Assembly (NCBI RefSeq): GCF_005884405.1 | Contig: NZ_VCAO01000008.1 | Location: forward strand, 1-64,000 | Direction of reading: 5' to 3' | Source: Qipengyuania marisflavi | GTDB lineage: Bacteria > Pseudomonadota > Alphaproteobacteria > Sphingomonadales > Sphingomonadaceae | Length of the DNA stretch: 64,000 bases | Shown here: positions 1 through 8,983 of the stretch, piece after piece | Layout of the letters: the number at the start of each line of letters is the position of its first letter | Position numbering within the stretch: the first letter of the stretch is position 1 | Program-made: the position numbers and the translations under genes | The notes under the pieces: generated by a model | The model's input: the letters and a program-made list of their open reading frames with translations, nothing else | What the model was told of the DNA's origin: nothing | Databases searched by the model: none

Positions 1-210
1 CTTGCCAGCCTCCATGAAGTCCTTCGACCATTTGTAATACACGCCCTGCGCAATACCCTCACGGCGGCACAGTTCGGCGATACTATCCTCGCCGCGCAGG
101 CCTTCCAGCACAATCCGGATCTTCTCCTCTGCGCTATACTGTTTGCGGGTCGCCCGGCGGATGTCTTTGACTACCCGCTCCGCGGGCGCCTTTGAGTGTT
201 TTGACTTCAT
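1..210 (-). CDS. IS3-family transposase OrfA (partial, N-terminal 70 aa)
   Basis: Translating the minus strand from the ATG at 210 gives an open frame of 70 codons that runs off the window edge. It contains the helix-turn-helix seen at the start of IS3-family OrfA proteins (HTH_Tnp_1): the stretch YSAEEKIRIVLEGLRGE, followed by SIAELCRREGI and YYKWSKDFMEAGK. In this family OrfA binds the element ends, and a programmed -1 frameshift joins it to the DDE catalytic OrfB, which would lie to the left of base 1. The ATG is preceded by AAGGAACGAAG, an acceptable ribosome site. Whether the element is intact cannot be judged here. Confidence 0.85.
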   Translation of the reverse strand, partial: MKSKHSKAPAERVVKDIRRATRKQYSAEEKIRIVLEGLRGEDSIAELCRREGIAQGVYYKWSKDFMEAGK

Positions 211-297
211 CTTCGTTCCTTACAGTCACGAAGATGAACCCAAAACACTCTCCTATTTTATGCAGCCAATCTGTCTATTGAACGCTGGCGGGGGACA
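1..297 (-). mobile_element. IS3-family insertion sequence, right-hand end only
   Basis: The first 210 bases encode the start of an IS3-type OrfA on the minus strand. About 87 bases further right there is a plausible element terminus: read on the minus strand, the sequence from 297 begins TGTCCCCCGCCAGCG, and IS3 ends conventionally start with TG. The other end, the OrfB transposase and any target duplication lie outside the window, so the exact boundary and completeness are inferred. Confidence 0.6.
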
Positions 298-567
298 GCT
301 CCCATGTGGTTTTTCGCATCGCTGAGGGGCATCGACCGCTACAACTTGTCTATCTTTGCGACGAAGCCAGGCTTTGAACTTGTGACCGCAACTGGTCCGC
401 AGTGATGTGCGGCTCGGGCAAATAGTTATGCCCTTACGCCACATGCACTCTCTCCAGCTCAGGAATTCAGTCGCAAAATAGTGTTCGAAAACGGCAAAAC
501 CAATTGCGCGGCTTAACGATCAGATTTATCCCAGATATCTGCAAAAGCTGGACGGGCGTATCAACAG
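298..567. other. Gap between IS end and RTX gene; no gene seen
   Basis: About 270 bases lie between the inferred IS end and the RTX start. Only short open frames occur (the longest is about 63 codons on the minus strand, 253-444), and none has a recognisable family or a good ribosome site. The stretch is less G+C-rich than its surroundings and probably holds the RTX promoter, but I could not assign -35/-10 boxes with confidence. Confidence 0.4.
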
Positions 568-3500
568 ATGTCGATCATACCAAACCCGGGCCTGCCGCCC
601 GAAATCGCCCCCACCAGTCGGCCTCGTACGGTCAATGCAGCCACTTATACCATCACCGAAGATACCGTGTTTCACAGGACCGGCACCAACCGGGTCTTCG
701 ATGGCTGGAACTTGTCGATCACCAACTATGGCACGGTCTGGCTCGACTCGGGCGGCGTTCACGCCTGGTTGGTTACCGGCGGTCAGCCTGAAGTCTTCAA
801 TCACGGTCTGATTTATATACACGGGGAATCCCAAGTCGAACTGTCTCCGCTTGGCAGGCATCTCGTCAACACCGGTTCTATTTATGCCATTTCGGATTCA
901 GGCTGGGCGCGCGTCCTCAGCGCCGAATACAACGGCTATGTTGAAAACTCCGGCCTGATCGCCGCGCAATCGCTGGGGATCGATCCGGAATATTCTTTTA
1001 TCTGGAATGCCACTGCGATCGACTCGCCCGGCGGTGTTGAAGTAATCAATCACGCAGGCGGCAGCATCCTTGCCGAAGCACCCAATCTGGCCATTGCCAT
1101 CTTCTCGGGCGGCGCCGATTTGCAGCCCGGTCACGCGATCGTGACGAATGCGGGCCTTATCGAAGCCAATGCCACGGGTCCCGGCGGAACCTCGATCGGC
1201 ATTTACGTCTCACAGCCCGGCTATAATGTCGCGACGATCATCAACAGCGGTACGATCCGTGCCGATCTGGCGATCTACGCCACCTATAGCGCCGAGACGG
1301 TCAGCAATTCTCAGGAATGGGTCCAGAACCTGACCGGCGGCGTCATCGACGGCTTTGTATTTCTCGACATTGGCGATGACCAGTTCGACAATGACGGAAC
1401 CGTGATCGGTAACGTCGATATGGGTGCCGGTAATGACATCTTCGGTGGCGCCGGGACTGTCAGCGGCGTGGTTTCGATGGGCTTTGGCGCTGACCACTAT
1501 ACCGGATCAGGCGAGAATGACCGCGCCGTGGGCGGCCGCGGTGACGATACTATGAACGGGCGCGGCGGGCGTGACCTGCTGATGGGCGGGTTCGGCAATG
1601 ACATCCTGCGCGGCGATGCGGGGAATGACGGCCTGTTCGGTGAATGGGGTAACGATGTCATTTTCACGCTGAACGGCGATCATGCCGATGGCGGATCGGG
1701 CAATGACCGCATTGTTCTGGGCGATTACACATTTGCCGCAGTGCGGGGCGGCGAAGGCGTAGACACTCTGGTGATGGCCAGCGGCACGCGCAATTTCAGC
1801 CTTGAAAAAATGCTCACTGGCGGGCGCATTTCCGGGTTTGAAGCACTCGAGCTTCAGGCCGGACAGAACATTGCGATCACTGCCAACGCAGTATCGACTT
1901 TCACCGGCAGCAATACCGCCCTGCGGATCGATGCCGCTGCGGGCAATACCATCCATCTTGCCGGGAACTGGACGCGCGGTGCCGATGTTACCGTTGGCGG
2001 TGTACTCTACGAAGCCTGGACCCAGGGCAGCGCCCGGGTGCTGGTGAACGAAGCGGCTACTGTCACACCCGGCTCCAATCCGAATTACGCGGGTCTTGAT
2101 GCCGTTGCTGGCGGCGCGGCAGCATTCCAGCCCGGCGCAGCTGCCGGTTTGGATTACTCCCTGCCGTCCGAATTCGTGTCACGCTTCGTGCTGTATGACG
2201 AAACCTTCACAGTCGATGCGCAAGAGATCTTCTATTCCGATGGCGCGCCGATTTTCGTTTCGACCAGCAATCTGACCTTCATCAACAATGGCGAACTTTA
2301 CAGCCTTGACGATGGCTTCCCCAGCGCTCGCGGGCTGGATTTCTATGGCCCGACGCTGGTGATCAACAATGGCCTGATCGCCGTCGAGGAAACCGCGCCG
2401 CTGGATTCGGTCTATTACTACCCCAGCATCGGCATCGCGATGGGCGGCGGGGCCGACAATACCGTGCTGGAGAACACGGGCGAGATTTCGGTCTATTCGG
2501 TGCCCGGCAGTGCCATCGGCGTCCACAATATGGGCGTGTTGCGCAATGAGGGCCTGATCGTCGCAGTATCGGAACACTCGCGTGCGATTGCGGTCAATTA
2601 CGTTTTTGCCAGCCACATCCTCGATGATACGCAAACCTTCTTCAACACCGGCGTCATTTATGCCGAAGGCGGCGGTGCCGGAGCCCAAAATTATGCCGAG
2701 GGCGACCGGATCGTGCCCGAAATTTATGCGGCCACCGGCGTCGCGGCCTATGGCTCGCTCACCAATGACGGCGTTATTCGTGCTGACTTGGGCGCTAATG
2801 CCGCGCCGGGCACGCAGACGGCGGGCGTCTATATCCTGAACCATTACGAAGATTTCGAGAAACAGGCCGGGGTCACCAATTACGGTACGATCGAAGGCAC
2901 GATCGCGATCAAGTTCGAGGAAAATTACTACAACGATTACAACCACTGGGTGGTCAATAACGGCTTGCTGCTAGGCGATGTCGAGTTTGAAGATGGCAAT
3001 GACCATTACGACAACACCAATGGCGAAACGGTCGGGATCGTGTTCGGCTTTGGTGGCGACGACACCTTCCTGGGCGGCGCATATGACGACATTTTTGAAG
3101 GCGGAACGGGCAACAATACGCTCTACGGGCGCGCCGGATCGGACACCGCCAGCTATCTGCGCGCGGCTGCCGGAGTAACCGTCGACCTGCGCATTTCCAG
3201 CGCGCAGGATACCATTGGTGCCGGGATCGATACGCTGATCGGAATCGAGAATTTGCTCGGATCGTCCCATGACGATGTCCTGATCGGCGATAACCGCGCC
3301 AACTTCATCGATGGCGGCGAAGGTGCCGATCAGATGGCCGGCGGCAAGGGCCACGATTTCTATATTGTGGACCATGCCGGAGACCGGATCACCGAAGTGG
3401 GCGGCGGCGGTATCGACACCGTGGTCAGCTATCTACAGGACTATACACTCGCCGCTGCTGTTGAGAACCTGATACTGGGTTCAGGCGCGGTTTCGGGCAC

Positions 3501-4608
3501 TGGCAACAGCCTCGCCAACCAGATCACTGGCAACAGTGCTGGCAACACGCTTCTCGGCGGCGGCGGCAATGATGTGCTGTCCGGTCTGGCAGGCGATGAC
3601 ATTCTGAATGGCGGCGGTGGCGCTGACCGGATGGTGGGCGGACTGGGTAACGACAGTTACTACGTCAACGTGATCAATGATGTTGTAGTCGAAACCGCCA
3701 ATGGCGGTATCGACACCGTATTTTCGTCGATTGGCCTGTACCGGCTCGGCAGCAATGTTGAAAATGCAGGTCTGCTGAATGGCGGCGTCACGCTGTATGG
3801 CAACACTGATGCCAACCAGCTGACCGGCAACGCAGCAGCCAACAATCTGTTTGGTCTGGGCGGAGACGACTGGCTTTACGGTATGGGCGGCAGCGACAAG
3901 CTTGATGGCGGGACCGGCGGCACCGACCACCTGTTTGGCGGCACCGGGAATGACGTTTACTTCATTCGTGACCGACTGGACCAAGTGACCGAATATGCTG
4001 GTGAAGGGCGCGATATCGTCAAGGCGTTTGTGAATTACACGCTGGGCGACAATGTCGAAAGCCTCACGCTGCTGGGCGATGCGCGCAACGGTACCGGCAA
4101 CCAGCTCGACAACATCCTGCGCGGCCAGAATCTGGTGAATGTGCTGCACGGCGGGGCTGGCAATGACCGCGTTTTCGGCGGCGGCGGCAATGACAGCATC
4201 TTTGGCGACGCGGGTATCGACCGCCTCTATGGTCAGGCTGGCGACGATATCCTTTTCGGCGGCAGCGAGCGGGATTTTCTGTCCGGAGGCGTCGGCGCCG
4301 ACCGCTTCGTGTTCCGCGAAGGCGATACAGGGGCAAGTTTTGGCACAGCGGACATCATCACTGATTTCACCCACGCACAGGGCGATTTGATAGACCTGCG
4401 CAGCATCGATGCGAAGGTGGGCGCCGGCAATCAGGCCTTCACATTCATCGGCGATGCCGCCTTCTCGGGCAATGCTGGCGAACTACGGTTCGAACAGATC
4501 GGTTCCAGCACCCGGGTCTATGCTGATGTCGACGGAGACGGCGTCGCTGACTTCATGATCCGCCTGAATGGCCTGCACGACCTGCAAGCCAGTGATTTCA
4601 TGCTGTAA
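568..4608 (+). CDS. Large RTX-type calcium-binding protein, probably exported by type I secretion
   Basis: The protein has 1346 residues and no N-terminal signal peptide. Two long stretches (about residues 20-290 and 500-820) are rich in short N-x-G-x-I turns such as VENSGLIAA, VTNAGLIEA, VINNGLIAV and LTNDGVIRA, as in right-handed beta-helix passenger domains. RTX nonapeptides of the GGxGxDxLx kind follow at about 310-380, 830-930, 990-1030, 1090-1130 and 1190-1240. The last 100 residues, with ADIITDFTHAQGDLIDL and a terminal DFML, resemble the serralysin-type C-terminal domain that carries the uncleaved type I secretion signal. No HlyB/HlyD/TolC genes are nearby, so the exporter must be elsewhere. 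No catalytic domain is evident; a surface-layer, adhesin or biofilm role is possible. The start at 568 is the first good ATG and its ribosome site is weak. Confidence 0.8.
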   Translation: MSIIPNPGLPPEIAPTSRPRTVNAATYTITEDTVFHRTGTNRVFDGWNLSITNYGTVWLDSGGVHAWLVTGGQPEVFNHGLIYIHGESQVELSPLGRHLVNTGSIYAISDSGWARVLSAEYNGYVENSGLIAAQSLGIDPEYSFIWNATAIDSPGGVEVINHAGGSILAEAPNLAIAIFSGGADLQPGHAIVTNAGLIEANATGPGGTSIGIYVSQPGYNVATIINSGTIRADLAIYATYSAETVSNSQEWVQNLTGGVIDGFVFLDIGDDQFDNDGTVIGNVDMGAGNDIFGGAGTVSGVVSMGFGADHYTGSGENDRAVGGRGDDTMNGRGGRDLLMGGFGNDILRGDAGNDGLFGEWGNDVIFTLNGDHADGGSGNDRIVLGDYTFAAVRGGEGVDTLVMASGTRNFSLEKMLTGGRISGFEALELQAGQNIAITANAVSTFTGSNTALRIDAAAGNTIHLAGNWTRGADVTVGGVLYEAWTQGSARVLVNEAATVTPGSNPNYAGLDAVAGGAAAFQPGAAAGLDYSLPSEFVSRFVLYDETFTVDAQEIFYSDGAPIFVSTSNLTFINNGELYSLDDGFPSARGLDFYGPTLVINNGLIAVEETAPLDSVYYYPSIGIAMGGGADNTVLENTGEISVYSVPGSAIGVHNMGVLRNEGLIVAVSEHSRAIAVNYVFASHILDDTQTFFNTGVIYAEGGGAGAQNYAEGDRIVPEIYAATGVAAYGSLTNDGVIRADLGANAAPGTQTAGVYILNHYEDFEKQAGVTNYGTIEGTIAIKFEENYYNDYNHWVVNNGLLLGDVEFEDGNDHYDNTNGETVGIVFGFGGDDTFLGGAYDDIFEGGTGNNTLYGRAGSDTASYLRAAAGVTVDLRISSAQDTIGAGIDTLIGIENLLGSSHDDVLIGDNRANFIDGGEGADQMAGGKGHDFYIVDHAGDRITEVGGGGIDTVVSYLQDYTLAAAVENLILGSGAVSGTGNSLANQITGNSAGNTLLGGGGNDVLSGLAGDDILNGGGGADRMVGGLGNDSYYVNVINDVVVETANGGIDTVFSSIGLYRLGSNVENAGLLNGGVTLYGNTDANQLTGNAAANNLFGLGGDDWLYGMGGSDKLDGGTGGTDHLFGGTGNDVYFIRDRLDQVTEYAGEGRDIVKAFVNYTLGDNVESLTLLGDARNGTGNQLDNILRGQNLVNVLHGGAGNDRVFGGGGNDSIFGDAGIDRLYGQAGDDILFGGSERDFLSGGVGADRFVFREGDTGASFGTADIITDFTHAQGDLIDLRSIDAKVGAGNQAFTFIGDAAFSGNAGELRFEQIGSSTRVYADVDGDGVADFMIRLNGLHDLQASDFML

Positions 4609-4666
4609 TATACGCAAGCGAGCCACGCGCGCTCTTGCAGCAGGAGATTAGCTGGGCTGGCATACT

Positions 4667-4756
<90 letters not shown>

Positions 4757-4914
4757 GCTCGAGGATGCGCTCAGGGGCCGTGGCCCCGGTCGAAGCGAGC
4801 GCGCCCGTTAGCTTAAGCCCCCATCATTGCCAAGCCCTTTTCCGACGGAAAACGGGGGATCGCAGGCCAGCGGTGGTTGCCACTGGCGCGATCGCTCCCA
4901 TATCCTTGGCAATT

Positions 4915-5295
4915 ATGGATCGCGCGCAGTTCTATTCCGCACAGGCAGGCCGCACATTGGAGGCCCCCGCCAGCATTCGCACCCGCTTTGCGATTGGCGA
5001 TGTCGTGCGCCACCGGATGTTTGAATTTCGCGGTGTGATCTTCGATATCGATCCGGTGTTTGCCAACAGCCAAGAATGGTACGATTCCATTCCCGAGGAC
5101 ATTCGCCCAAATCGCGACCAACCGTTTTATCACCTGCTCGCCGAAAGCGACGACAGTTCCTATGTCGCCTATGTCAGCCAGCAGAATCTGTTGCGTGATA
5201 CGCAGGGTGGTCCGGTCGATCATCCCGAAGTCCACGGCCTGTTCGAACAGTTTGCCAATGGCCGTTACCGGATGCGTCGCAAGCTGACTCACTGA
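4915..5295 (+). CDS. hspQ: Heat shock protein HspQ (YccV-like, hemimethylated-DNA-binding fold)
   Basis: The product has 126 residues. RFAIGDVVRHRMFEFRGVIF, then DPVFANSQEWYDSIP and PFYHLLAE, is the diagnostic core of the HspQ/YccV family. In E. coli HspQ is a small heat-shock factor that promotes degradation of mutant DnaA and acts as a specificity enhancer or adaptor for the Lon protease. The frame is open further upstream, but that extension runs across the antisense of tRNA-Ser, so the ATG at 4915 (MDRAQFYSAQ) is chosen. The C-terminal tail is longer than in E. coli HspQ (105 aa). It stands alone and is convergent with the ABC permease. Confidence 0.9.
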   Translation: MDRAQFYSAQAGRTLEAPASIRTRFAIGDVVRHRMFEFRGVIFDIDPVFANSQEWYDSIPEDIRPNRDQPFYHLLAESDDSSYVAYVSQQNLLRDTQGGPVDHPEVHGLFEQFANGRYRMRRKLTH

Positions 5296-5322
5296 GGCTG
5301 GGGGTATTAACCCGGCGCCCAG

Positions 5323-6237
5323 TTAGCTCCTGATTTTCCAACCCGATTTCAGCAAGCGATAGGCAATCGCTGCCAGCAGCAGGTTGAAGCCGAGCAAGCC
5401 CGCAGCAGCAATCATTACCGCATTGCTGTCGCCAATATCGCTGCGCCCCAGAAAGCCGTAGCGGAAGCCCGATATTACATAAAAAAACGGGTTGAGGCGG
5501 CTAATCATCTGGAACACGCCGCCCAGATTATCGATCACGTAAAATGTGCCCGACAGCATTGAAAGCGGGGCGATGACGAAATTGGTCACCGCGGCATTGT
5601 GGTCGAATTTCTCTGCCCAGATCGACGCGACCAGACCGAGCAGCGACAGCATCGCTGCGCCCATGAGCGCGAACCACAGGACTGCCCAGGGCTCTGCCAT
5701 TGCCAGGCTGACGCCGGGATAGAGCGACATGGCGATGGCAACCGTACAACCGACCAGCACCGCACGGGTCATTGCCGCTGCGACGATACCCGCCATCAGC
5801 TCGCCTTCGGACAAGGGCGGCATCAGCAGGTCGATGATCGTGCCCTGGATCTTGCCCGACAGCAGCGAAAAGCTGGAATTGGCAAAACCGTTCTGCATCA
5901 TCGCCATCGCGATCAGGCCCGGCGCGACAAAGCTGGCAAACTGTACGCCCAGCACTTCACGCCCGCCACGGCCTAGTGCGACAGTGAAAATTACCAGAAA
6001 CAGCAGGGTGGTAACCGCCGGAGCCCAGACAGTTTGCGTCTGCACCTTGAGAAACCGGCGGACCTCCTTAATATAGAGGCTCCACAAGCCGATCCGGTTG
6101 ATCCCGGTTATGACCGGAACCCCCTGCGCGGGAAACCGGTCCGGCTTTCCAGCATTCCTTTCCATAAAGGTGCCATTCCCGACAGTTTGGTCGGGATGCG
6201 CGGATGGGGATGCGGGTTCGTGGGCTTGATCGGCCAT
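5323..6237 (-). CDS. ABC-2 type transporter permease
   Basis: The product has 304 residues. After a hydrophilic N-terminus of about 55 residues, GLWSLYIKEVRRFLKVQTQT leads into six hydrophobic segments. This is the usual topology of ABC-2 permeases (NodJ/YadH type) that export polysaccharides, lipids or drugs with a separate ATPase. IQGTIIDLLMPPLSEGEL is the typical cytoplasmic loop after the second helix. No ATP-binding partner lies next to it, so the substrate is unknown. The start MADQAHEP at 6237 is preferred over an ATG about 33 codons further upstream because the longer form would overlap the gcrA leader; MERNAGKP, 24 codons in, is also possible. It is divergent from gcrA. Confidence 0.85.
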   Translation of the reverse strand: MADQAHEPASPSAHPDQTVGNGTFMERNAGKPDRFPAQGVPVITGINRIGLWSLYIKEVRRFLKVQTQTVWAPAVTTLLFLVIFTVALGRGGREVLGVQFASFVAPGLIAMAMMQNGFANSSFSLLSGKIQGTIIDLLMPPLSEGELMAGIVAAAMTRAVLVGCTVAIAMSLYPGVSLAMAEPWAVLWFALMGAAMLSLLGLVASIWAEKFDHNAAVTNFVIAPLSMLSGTFYVIDNLGGVFQMISRLNPFFYVISGFRYGFLGRSDIGDSNAVMIAAAGLLGFNLLLAAIAYRLLKSGWKIRS

Positions 6238-6308
6238 GGGCGCGCGCCTAGGGCGAAGTGCTGCTGCTGGCAAGCCAGGTGGCAGGAAACAAGGATACAG
6301 GACTGCAG

Positions 6309-7013
6309 ATGAGCTGGACCGAAGAACGGATCGCAACGCTGAAGAAGATGTGGGAAGGCGGCTCGACCGCCAGCCAGATCGCCGAGGAACTTGGCGGGGT
6401 CAGCCGCAATGCGGTGATCGGCAAGGCGCACCGCCTTGACCTCAAGGCACGCCCCTCCCCCGTTAAGGCGAATGATGCGAAGAAAGCCAAGGCAGCAGCC
6501 AAGCCGGCTCCGCGTCCGGCGCCAAGGAAAACTGCGCCCAGCGTCAAGCCGGCCGCGCCCAAGCCGCAGGGCCAGCCCGCACAGCCAGCCGCCGAGGCCA
6601 AGCCTGCTGCTGCCGTTACCCCCAACAGCGATGGGTCGATCCCGTCACAGCCGCTGCCCAACCGCTCACCCGATCTGCCGAAGATCGTCTCGGTCGGACC
6701 CGGCGGCTTTTTGCGTCAAGGGCCTGGCGACCAACAGCCGCCGATCCCGCCAGCTCCGCCGCGCCGCCTGGTTCCGGCCAAGCCGAGCCCGGAAATTGCC
6801 GACAAGACCAGCATTCTCAATCTGAGCGACAAGGTCTGCCGCTGGCCGATGGGTCATCCGGGCGAGGCGGATTTTCACTTTTGCGGCGTCGCCGTTAACC
6901 CGGGGTTCCCCTATTGCGTCGAACATTGCGGCCGTGCGTATCAGGCACAGCTGCCCCGCGGTGCGCGCCGTCCCCCTCCGCCCCTGCCGTTCGGCGGCCC
7001 GCGCGTACGCTAA
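6309..7013 (+). CDS. gcrA: GcrA family cell cycle regulator
   Basis: The product has 234 residues. It begins with the GcrA DNA-binding domain MSWTEERIATLKKMWEGG and the helix AEELGGVSRNAVIGKAHRL. A Pro/Ala/Lys-rich linker (about 50-150) follows, then the sigma-70-contacting C-terminal domain with CRWPMGHPGEADFHFCG and PYCVEHCGRAYQ. In Caulobacter GcrA is recruited by sigma-70 domain 2 and activates promoters whose GANTC sites are methylated by CcrM. The linker is longer than in Caulobacter GcrA (173 aa), as is common in Sphingomonadales. The start MSW is the conserved family start; the frame continues 17 codons upstream without a better ribosome site. Confidence 0.95.
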   Translation: MSWTEERIATLKKMWEGGSTASQIAEELGGVSRNAVIGKAHRLDLKARPSPVKANDAKKAKAAAKPAPRPAPRKTAPSVKPAAPKPQGQPAQPAAEAKPAAAVTPNSDGSIPSQPLPNRSPDLPKIVSVGPGGFLRQGPGDQQPPIPPAPPRRLVPAKPSPEIADKTSILNLSDKVCRWPMGHPGEADFHFCGVAVNPGFPYCVEHCGRAYQAQLPRGARRPPPPLPFGGPRVR

Positions 7014-7016
7014 GAA

Positions 7017-7050
7017 GTTCCCGCGTCGTGCTGCGGCACGGGAAACTTTT
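7017..7050 (+). terminator. Rho-independent terminator of gcrA
   Basis: TTCC and CGTGC pair with GCACG and GGAA around a TGCG loop (hairpin 7018-7044, with a short bulge), followed by ACTTTT. It starts just after the gcrA stop codon at 7013. Confidence 0.6.
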
Positions 7051-7183
7051 GGGCGCTAAAGGATTGTGCCCTTTGACTCACCGCTAACCATATTTATTGA
7101 CCAGCAGCTCAGCTGCTTGTCGGTATAGTGACAGGTCCAAGATTGGGACAATACCGACAGCTGAAGGGCAAACCAACGCCATC

Positions 7184-8389
7184 ATGGATTGGCAAAGCGT
7201 TATCTTTGGCGCCTTTTTAGGCATAGCCGGCGTGTTTGGCGCCATCGCGCTCGCGCTTTATCCTGTAATGCGGCGGACATTTCTGTTGTGGATCGCTGCG
7301 CGGACGCTGGCGTTTTTCATCATGGCAATTGCGCTATTCCCGGTGGCCCTCCCGGTTTCCAGCACCGGCGATGCATGGCGTATTGGTCTTGGCGGAGTAG
7401 CTGTAGCGATGGGGGCAGCTTCTGCCGGTCCCTTGCTTGCAGCATATCTGGAACAAAATTTGCCGTTGCAGTGGGTCCGTAAATGGCTGCGCGCGATGTT
7501 TATTGTGGGTTCGGTATCGGCAGTTTTCACCATTTTCGGTGGCGCAATGCCGTTGCTGGATTTGTTTTACGACGTCGGCCTTCTCGTCGTAACACTCGTG
7601 GTTTTCTGGGCCCTGGCCAAGGCGGTTAAAGCGGGCAGTCGTGTCGCCCGGTTTCAGGCAGTTGCTTGGGGCCCGCTTATTGCTGTCGGCTTTGCCTCGC
7701 TGAGTTTTGAATTGCTCACCGGCGATGAGATGCCATTCTGGACGGTCGCGGTGTTGGCGGCGCTGGCGGTCGATATCATCGTCACTGCAATGGGACTGGT
7801 CGACGGCTTCATGCTGATGCAGGAAGAGCGTGACAAGGCGGTTGCAGGGATCAACGCGGCACATATCGCCGTCGCCACAGATCCGCTTACCGGGATCGCC
7901 AACCGCCGCGGTCTGGAGAAACGTTTTGCCGATCCCGCGCATGGTCGCCCTGCCGCGCTGGCGCTTATCGATTGTGATAAATTCAAGCAGATCAATGATG
8001 GCTTCGGCCATGCCGTGGGCGACGAAGTGCTGGTCTGCGTCGCCGATGCATTGGGTGATCTGGAAGTCTTTCCGGCCCGGCTGGGCGGCGAAGAGTTCGT
8101 CATCCTGCTTTACGGCGAAAACTGGGAAGAAATGGCCGAAACTGTGCGGGCGCGGATTACCAGCGCTGTGGCCCATGTGGTGCCCGAAGTGTCCTTCCCG
8201 GTAACCGCCAGCGCAGGCGTGGCTCCAGTCTTTCCGGGCGAGGCCCTGCGCGCCGTGCTCCAACGCGCGGATCGCGCCATGTATGCCGCCAAGGATGCTG
8301 GTCGCAACTGCAGCGTTGTCGCGGGCAGCACATCGGACGCAGAAGACCGCAAGCCTGAAAGCAATGTCGTACGACTTGGCTTGGCGTAA
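7184..8389 (+). CDS. Membrane-bound diguanylate cyclase (GGDEF protein)
   Basis: The product has 401 residues. The first 210 or so hold about six transmembrane helices, an unrecognised membrane sensor module. The GGDEF domain follows: DPLTGIANRRGLEKRF at about 232, the metal and guanine region IDCDKFKQINDGFGHAVGDEVL, the active-site loop LGGEEFVIL at about 300, and RADRAMYAAKDAGRN near the end. GGEEF is a catalytically competent variant, so it probably makes cyclic di-GMP at the inner membrane. The product-inhibition I-site (RxxD five residues before GGEEF) is replaced by DLEV, so RxxD feedback inhibition is not expected. ATG 7184 (MDWQSVIF) is chosen; the frame opens 29 codons earlier. Confidence 0.9.
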   Translation: MDWQSVIFGAFLGIAGVFGAIALALYPVMRRTFLLWIAARTLAFFIMAIALFPVALPVSSTGDAWRIGLGGVAVAMGAASAGPLLAAYLEQNLPLQWVRKWLRAMFIVGSVSAVFTIFGGAMPLLDLFYDVGLLVVTLVVFWALAKAVKAGSRVARFQAVAWGPLIAVGFASLSFELLTGDEMPFWTVAVLAALAVDIIVTAMGLVDGFMLMQEERDKAVAGINAAHIAVATDPLTGIANRRGLEKRFADPAHGRPAALALIDCDKFKQINDGFGHAVGDEVLVCVADALGDLEVFPARLGGEEFVILLYGENWEEMAETVRARITSAVAHVVPEVSFPVTASAGVAPVFPGEALRAVLQRADRAMYAAKDAGRNCSVVAGSTSDAEDRKPESNVVRLGLA

Positions 8390-8440
8390 GCTGTCAGGCC
8401 GCTATGGTTGGCGGCTTGTTCTTGCTGGAGCCATGACGCC

Positions 8441-8968
8441 ATGCCTTTGACCCTTCACGCCGCCATCATCCCCAATTGGCTCCAGTCGCTGGGCGCCACC
8501 GCGCGGCTGCTCGACAGGGCCGAACAGTGGAGCGGTGAGGCCGGGATGTCCGAGGGCGAAATTCTGGGCGCGCGCCTCGCAGACGATATGCTCCCCCTCG
8601 CTTATCAGTTCACCAGCTGCTGCAATCACTCCGCCTATGCGATTGAGCGCTGCCGTGAAGGGCATTTCACGCCGCAGACCAATCCCCCGCCGATGAAGTT
8701 CGCGGAGCTGCGCGCAATGGTGCAGGAGGCGATCGGCACGCTGACCGCTGTGACGCCCCAAGAGCTTGAGGATATCGCTGGAAACGACATGATCTTCAGC
8801 TTTGGCGAGACCATGCGGCTGGAGTTTACCGTTCAGGATTTCCTCCTGAGCTTCTCCAACCCCAATCTCTTTTTCCATGCTGCCACCGCTTATGACATCC
8901 TGCGGATGAAGGGCATGCCGCTCAGCAAGCGCGATTTCATGGGTGCTGCACGTGTAAAACAGGGCTGA
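8441..8968 (+). CDS. DUF1993 family protein
   Basis: The product has 175 residues and no signal peptide. MPLTLHAAIIPNWLQSLGA, the central LADDMLPLAYQF, and the C-terminal SNPNLFFHAATAYDILR with a MPLSKRDFMG ending match the DUF1993 family (PF09351). That family has a DinB-like helical-bundle fold and no established function. The conserved FFHAATAYDILR segment is intact. The ATG at 8441 fits the family start; eleven further in-frame codons upstream look non-coding. It lies downstream of the diguanylate cyclase in the same direction with a 51-base gap, so co-transcription is possible but not shown. Confidence 0.8.
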   Translation: MPLTLHAAIIPNWLQSLGATARLLDRAEQWSGEAGMSEGEILGARLADDMLPLAYQFTSCCNHSAYAIERCREGHFTPQTNPPPMKFAELRAMVQEAIGTLTAVTPQELEDIAGNDMIFSFGETMRLEFTVQDFLLSFSNPNLFFHAATAYDILRMKGMPLSKRDFMGAARVKQG

Positions 8969-8983
8969 TAGCCCGGCTGGAGT

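Noticed and set aside
253-444. Minus-strand open frame of 63 codons beside the IS end
   Set aside because: It overlaps the inferred IS terminus, has no ribosome site or family match, and cysteine- and arginine-rich composition typical of a chance frame.
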